A stretch of DNA of 64,000 nucleotides from contig NZ_CP136684.1 of assembly GCF_032921865.1 (NCBI RefSeq), positions 1,160,501 to 1,224,500 on the forward strand, given 5' to 3'. The notes under the pieces are model-generated. The model did not search any database. It was not told the DNA's origin and saw only the letters and a program-made list of their open reading frames with translations. Origin of the DNA: Thalassospira lucentensis. GTDB taxonomy: Bacteria; Pseudomonadota; Alphaproteobacteria; Rhodospirillales; Thalassospiraceae. Numbering within the stretch: position 1 is the first letter of the stretch; each line of letters begins with the position of its first letter. Shown piece by piece: positions 62,884 to 64,000 of this stretch. A program made the position numbers and the translations under genes.

Positions 62884-63573
62884 TCACCGCCCAGGCTTTT
62901 TATCACCTGGCCAATTGTCATAGAACTTGCGCACCTGGACCGAGCGGATGGCTTCTGGTGGCACAATGCCCCGTGCGGTCGATAAAAGCCGGTTCTGAAG
63001 AGCGGCAAAATAGCGATTGGTCGTTGGCGGAAATGGAGAGAATGGTGGTTCGGATTTGATTTCCTCAACATTTTCCTTTGCCGCTTCGGCCGCTTCTTTT
63101 TCCGCTTCGAGTTCTTCTGGCGTTTTGGGCGGTGGCGGCGCGATCAGTTCCGGTCCGTTATAGACAAAGCCACGTTTGCCTGCCTCGAGCTTGTCATACC
63201 GGTTCTGGGTATCACGATACATGATGCGCTGAAGATCACGCAGAAAAGCGTTCTGAAGTTTGGGCTCAGCCTGTTCGAGGATGGCACGGTCCGCCACCGA
63301 CGACGCCTCCAGCCAAACATGAAACACCATCTGCCGGATTGCACCGACCTTTGGCAAAACCACGGTCAGCGCAATTGAATCCGACTGGATTACCGTTTCG
63401 GGAATCTCGGGTTCCTTTGGCCCACTGCTCTCGGATGTGGCGTCCCCGCCATGTCCGCCACCAGACGCATGCGCGTCTGGTGCCAGCAGCAACATCAACC
63501 CCATCGATACCGCCGACAGCGGCATGACAAGCCAGTTCCTGAATCCTTTCGGGTTTTTTCCCGGTTCGGTCAT
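62884..63573 (-). CDS. Exported or membrane-anchored hypothetical protein, FliL-like
   Basis: Protein of 229 residues that I cannot assign firmly. A hydrophobic N-terminal segment (LSAVSMGLMLLLAPDAHAS) is a signal peptide or anchor, followed by a Gly/His/Ser-rich linker. The block ALTVVLPKVGAIRQMVFHVWLEA, then many charged residues and LQNAFLRDLQRIMY, recalls the FliL stator-associated fold. A Glu/Ala coiled segment (about residues 140-170) and a basic tail follow. No flagellar gene adjoins. ATG 63573 is chosen; GTG 63579 is possible. Confidence 0.55.
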   Translation of the reverse strand: MTEPGKNPKGFRNWLVMPLSAVSMGLMLLLAPDAHASGGGHGGDATSESSGPKEPEIPETVIQSDSIALTVVLPKVGAIRQMVFHVWLEASSVADRAILEQAEPKLQNAFLRDLQRIMYRDTQNRYDKLEAGKRGFVYNGPELIAPPPPKTPEELEAEKEAAEAAKENVEEIKSEPPFSPFPPTTNRYFAALQNRLLSTARGIVPPEAIRSVQVRKFYDNWPGDKKPGR

Positions 63574-63653
63574 GAACACTCGCTTCCAGCCCGTAATTGT
63601 ACCATGGCATTGCCCGACGAACGCGGTGAGCCCTTGTCAGGTTCCCGTCGGAC

Positions 63654-64000
63654 TTAGCTTTGCACGAACTCCGACCCGGCTGCACGCAAATCAAGTGCCG
63701 CAGCCAACAATGCCTTTGTATAGGATTCCTTCGGATTTTCAAAGACTTCGTCGGCATTTCCGCTTTCGACAAGCCGCCCGCCCTTCATCACCATCACCCG
63801 ATGCGAAAGAGCGCGCACCACACGAAGGTCATGGCTGATAAACAGATAAGCCATCTTGTGGCGCGCCTGAAGATCACGCAAAAGTTCGACAATCTGTGCC
63901 TGTACCGACATATCGAGTGCCGATGTCGGTTCATCAAGAACCATGAAACGCGGTTTTAAGACCAGTGCACGCGCAATGGATATGCGCTGGCGCTGCCCGC
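63654..64000 (-). CDS. Peptide-type ABC transporter ATP-binding protein (5' part beyond window edge)
   Basis: C-terminal part, about 115 residues, of an ABC ATPase whose start lies beyond position 64000. The signature [12 protein letters not shown], Walker [13 protein letters not shown] and the switch His in FISHDLRVV are present. The end [14 protein letters not shown] is typical of oligopeptide/dipeptide/microcin C-type ATPases such as YejF or OppD/F. Whether it has one or two ABC domains cannot be seen. Confidence 0.9.
   Translation of the reverse strand, partial: GQRQRISIARALVLKPRFMVLDEPTSALDMSVQAQIVELLRDLQARHKMAYLFISHDLRVVRALSHRVMVMKGGRLVESGNADEVFENPKESYTKALLAAALDLRAAGSEFVQS

Noticed and set aside
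1-64000. CRISPR array, insertion sequence, tRNA or rRNA genes
   Set aside because: I saw no regularly spaced direct repeats, no transposase, no tRNA-like T-loop with acceptor stem, and no rRNA segments.

Overview
The window is a 64 kb piece of a free-living alphaproteobacterial chromosome with moderate GC. A Rhodospirillales-type marine genus such as Thalassospira is my best guess, from gene content and general familiarity; no rRNA is present to test it. Supporting features are the Sdh order C-D-A-B, the kdsB-pheA pair next to a membrane-anchored cytochrome c, a MaoC-type mesaconyl-CoA hydratase, and a full phage-shock locus with a sigma-54 promoter. I see no tRNA, rRNA, insertion sequence, prophage or CRISPR array. 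Genes are tightly packed, often with 4- to 14-base overlaps.

Positions 1-13063 form a purine and ureide catabolic island. On the minus strand are xdhA-xdhB-xdhC, guaD and a nucleobase/nucleoside-type ABC transporter (ATPase and two permeases), with uraH first in that unit. Divergent on the plus strand are puuE-uraD-alc-allA. Together these take guanine through xanthine, urate, 5-hydroxyisourate, OHCU, allantoin and allantoate to ureidoglycolate, then to glyoxylate and urea. The urate-oxidising step is the one enzyme missing from the window.

Positions 13086-25961 hold a HAD/TPR/DUF4153 unit, the succinate dehydrogenase operon, a mesaconyl-CoA hydratase with a CitE-type CoA lyase, and an efflux operon (MarR, FUSC, DUF1656, HlyD) whose promoter carries a strong palindrome. 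Positions 26103-29704 are accessory: a secreted serine hydrolase with an altered second motif, a secreted EndoU-like protein with a small acidic partner (a candidate toxin-immunity pair), and an AAA/DUF4143 ATPase. Positions 29863-32683 are the psp locus (pspF divergent from pspABC).

Positions 33151-38109 carry acyl-CoA and branched-chain acid catabolism (two acyl-CoA dehydrogenases, thiolase, thioesterase) plus a carbonic anhydrase, with an operator-like palindrome at the head. The rest holds an amino-acid-type binding protein, an RG-rich DEAD-box helicase, a chemoreceptor, pheA-kdsB, a cytochrome c, hisN, two CPA1 antiporters, two LysE and four EamA exporters (three in tandem beside an Lrp-type regulator), an SDR, phhB, an Fe-S type uracil-DNA glycosylase homologue, GST and leucyl aminopeptidase. 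Both window edges cut genes: an ABC permease on the left and a peptide-type ABC ATPase on the right.
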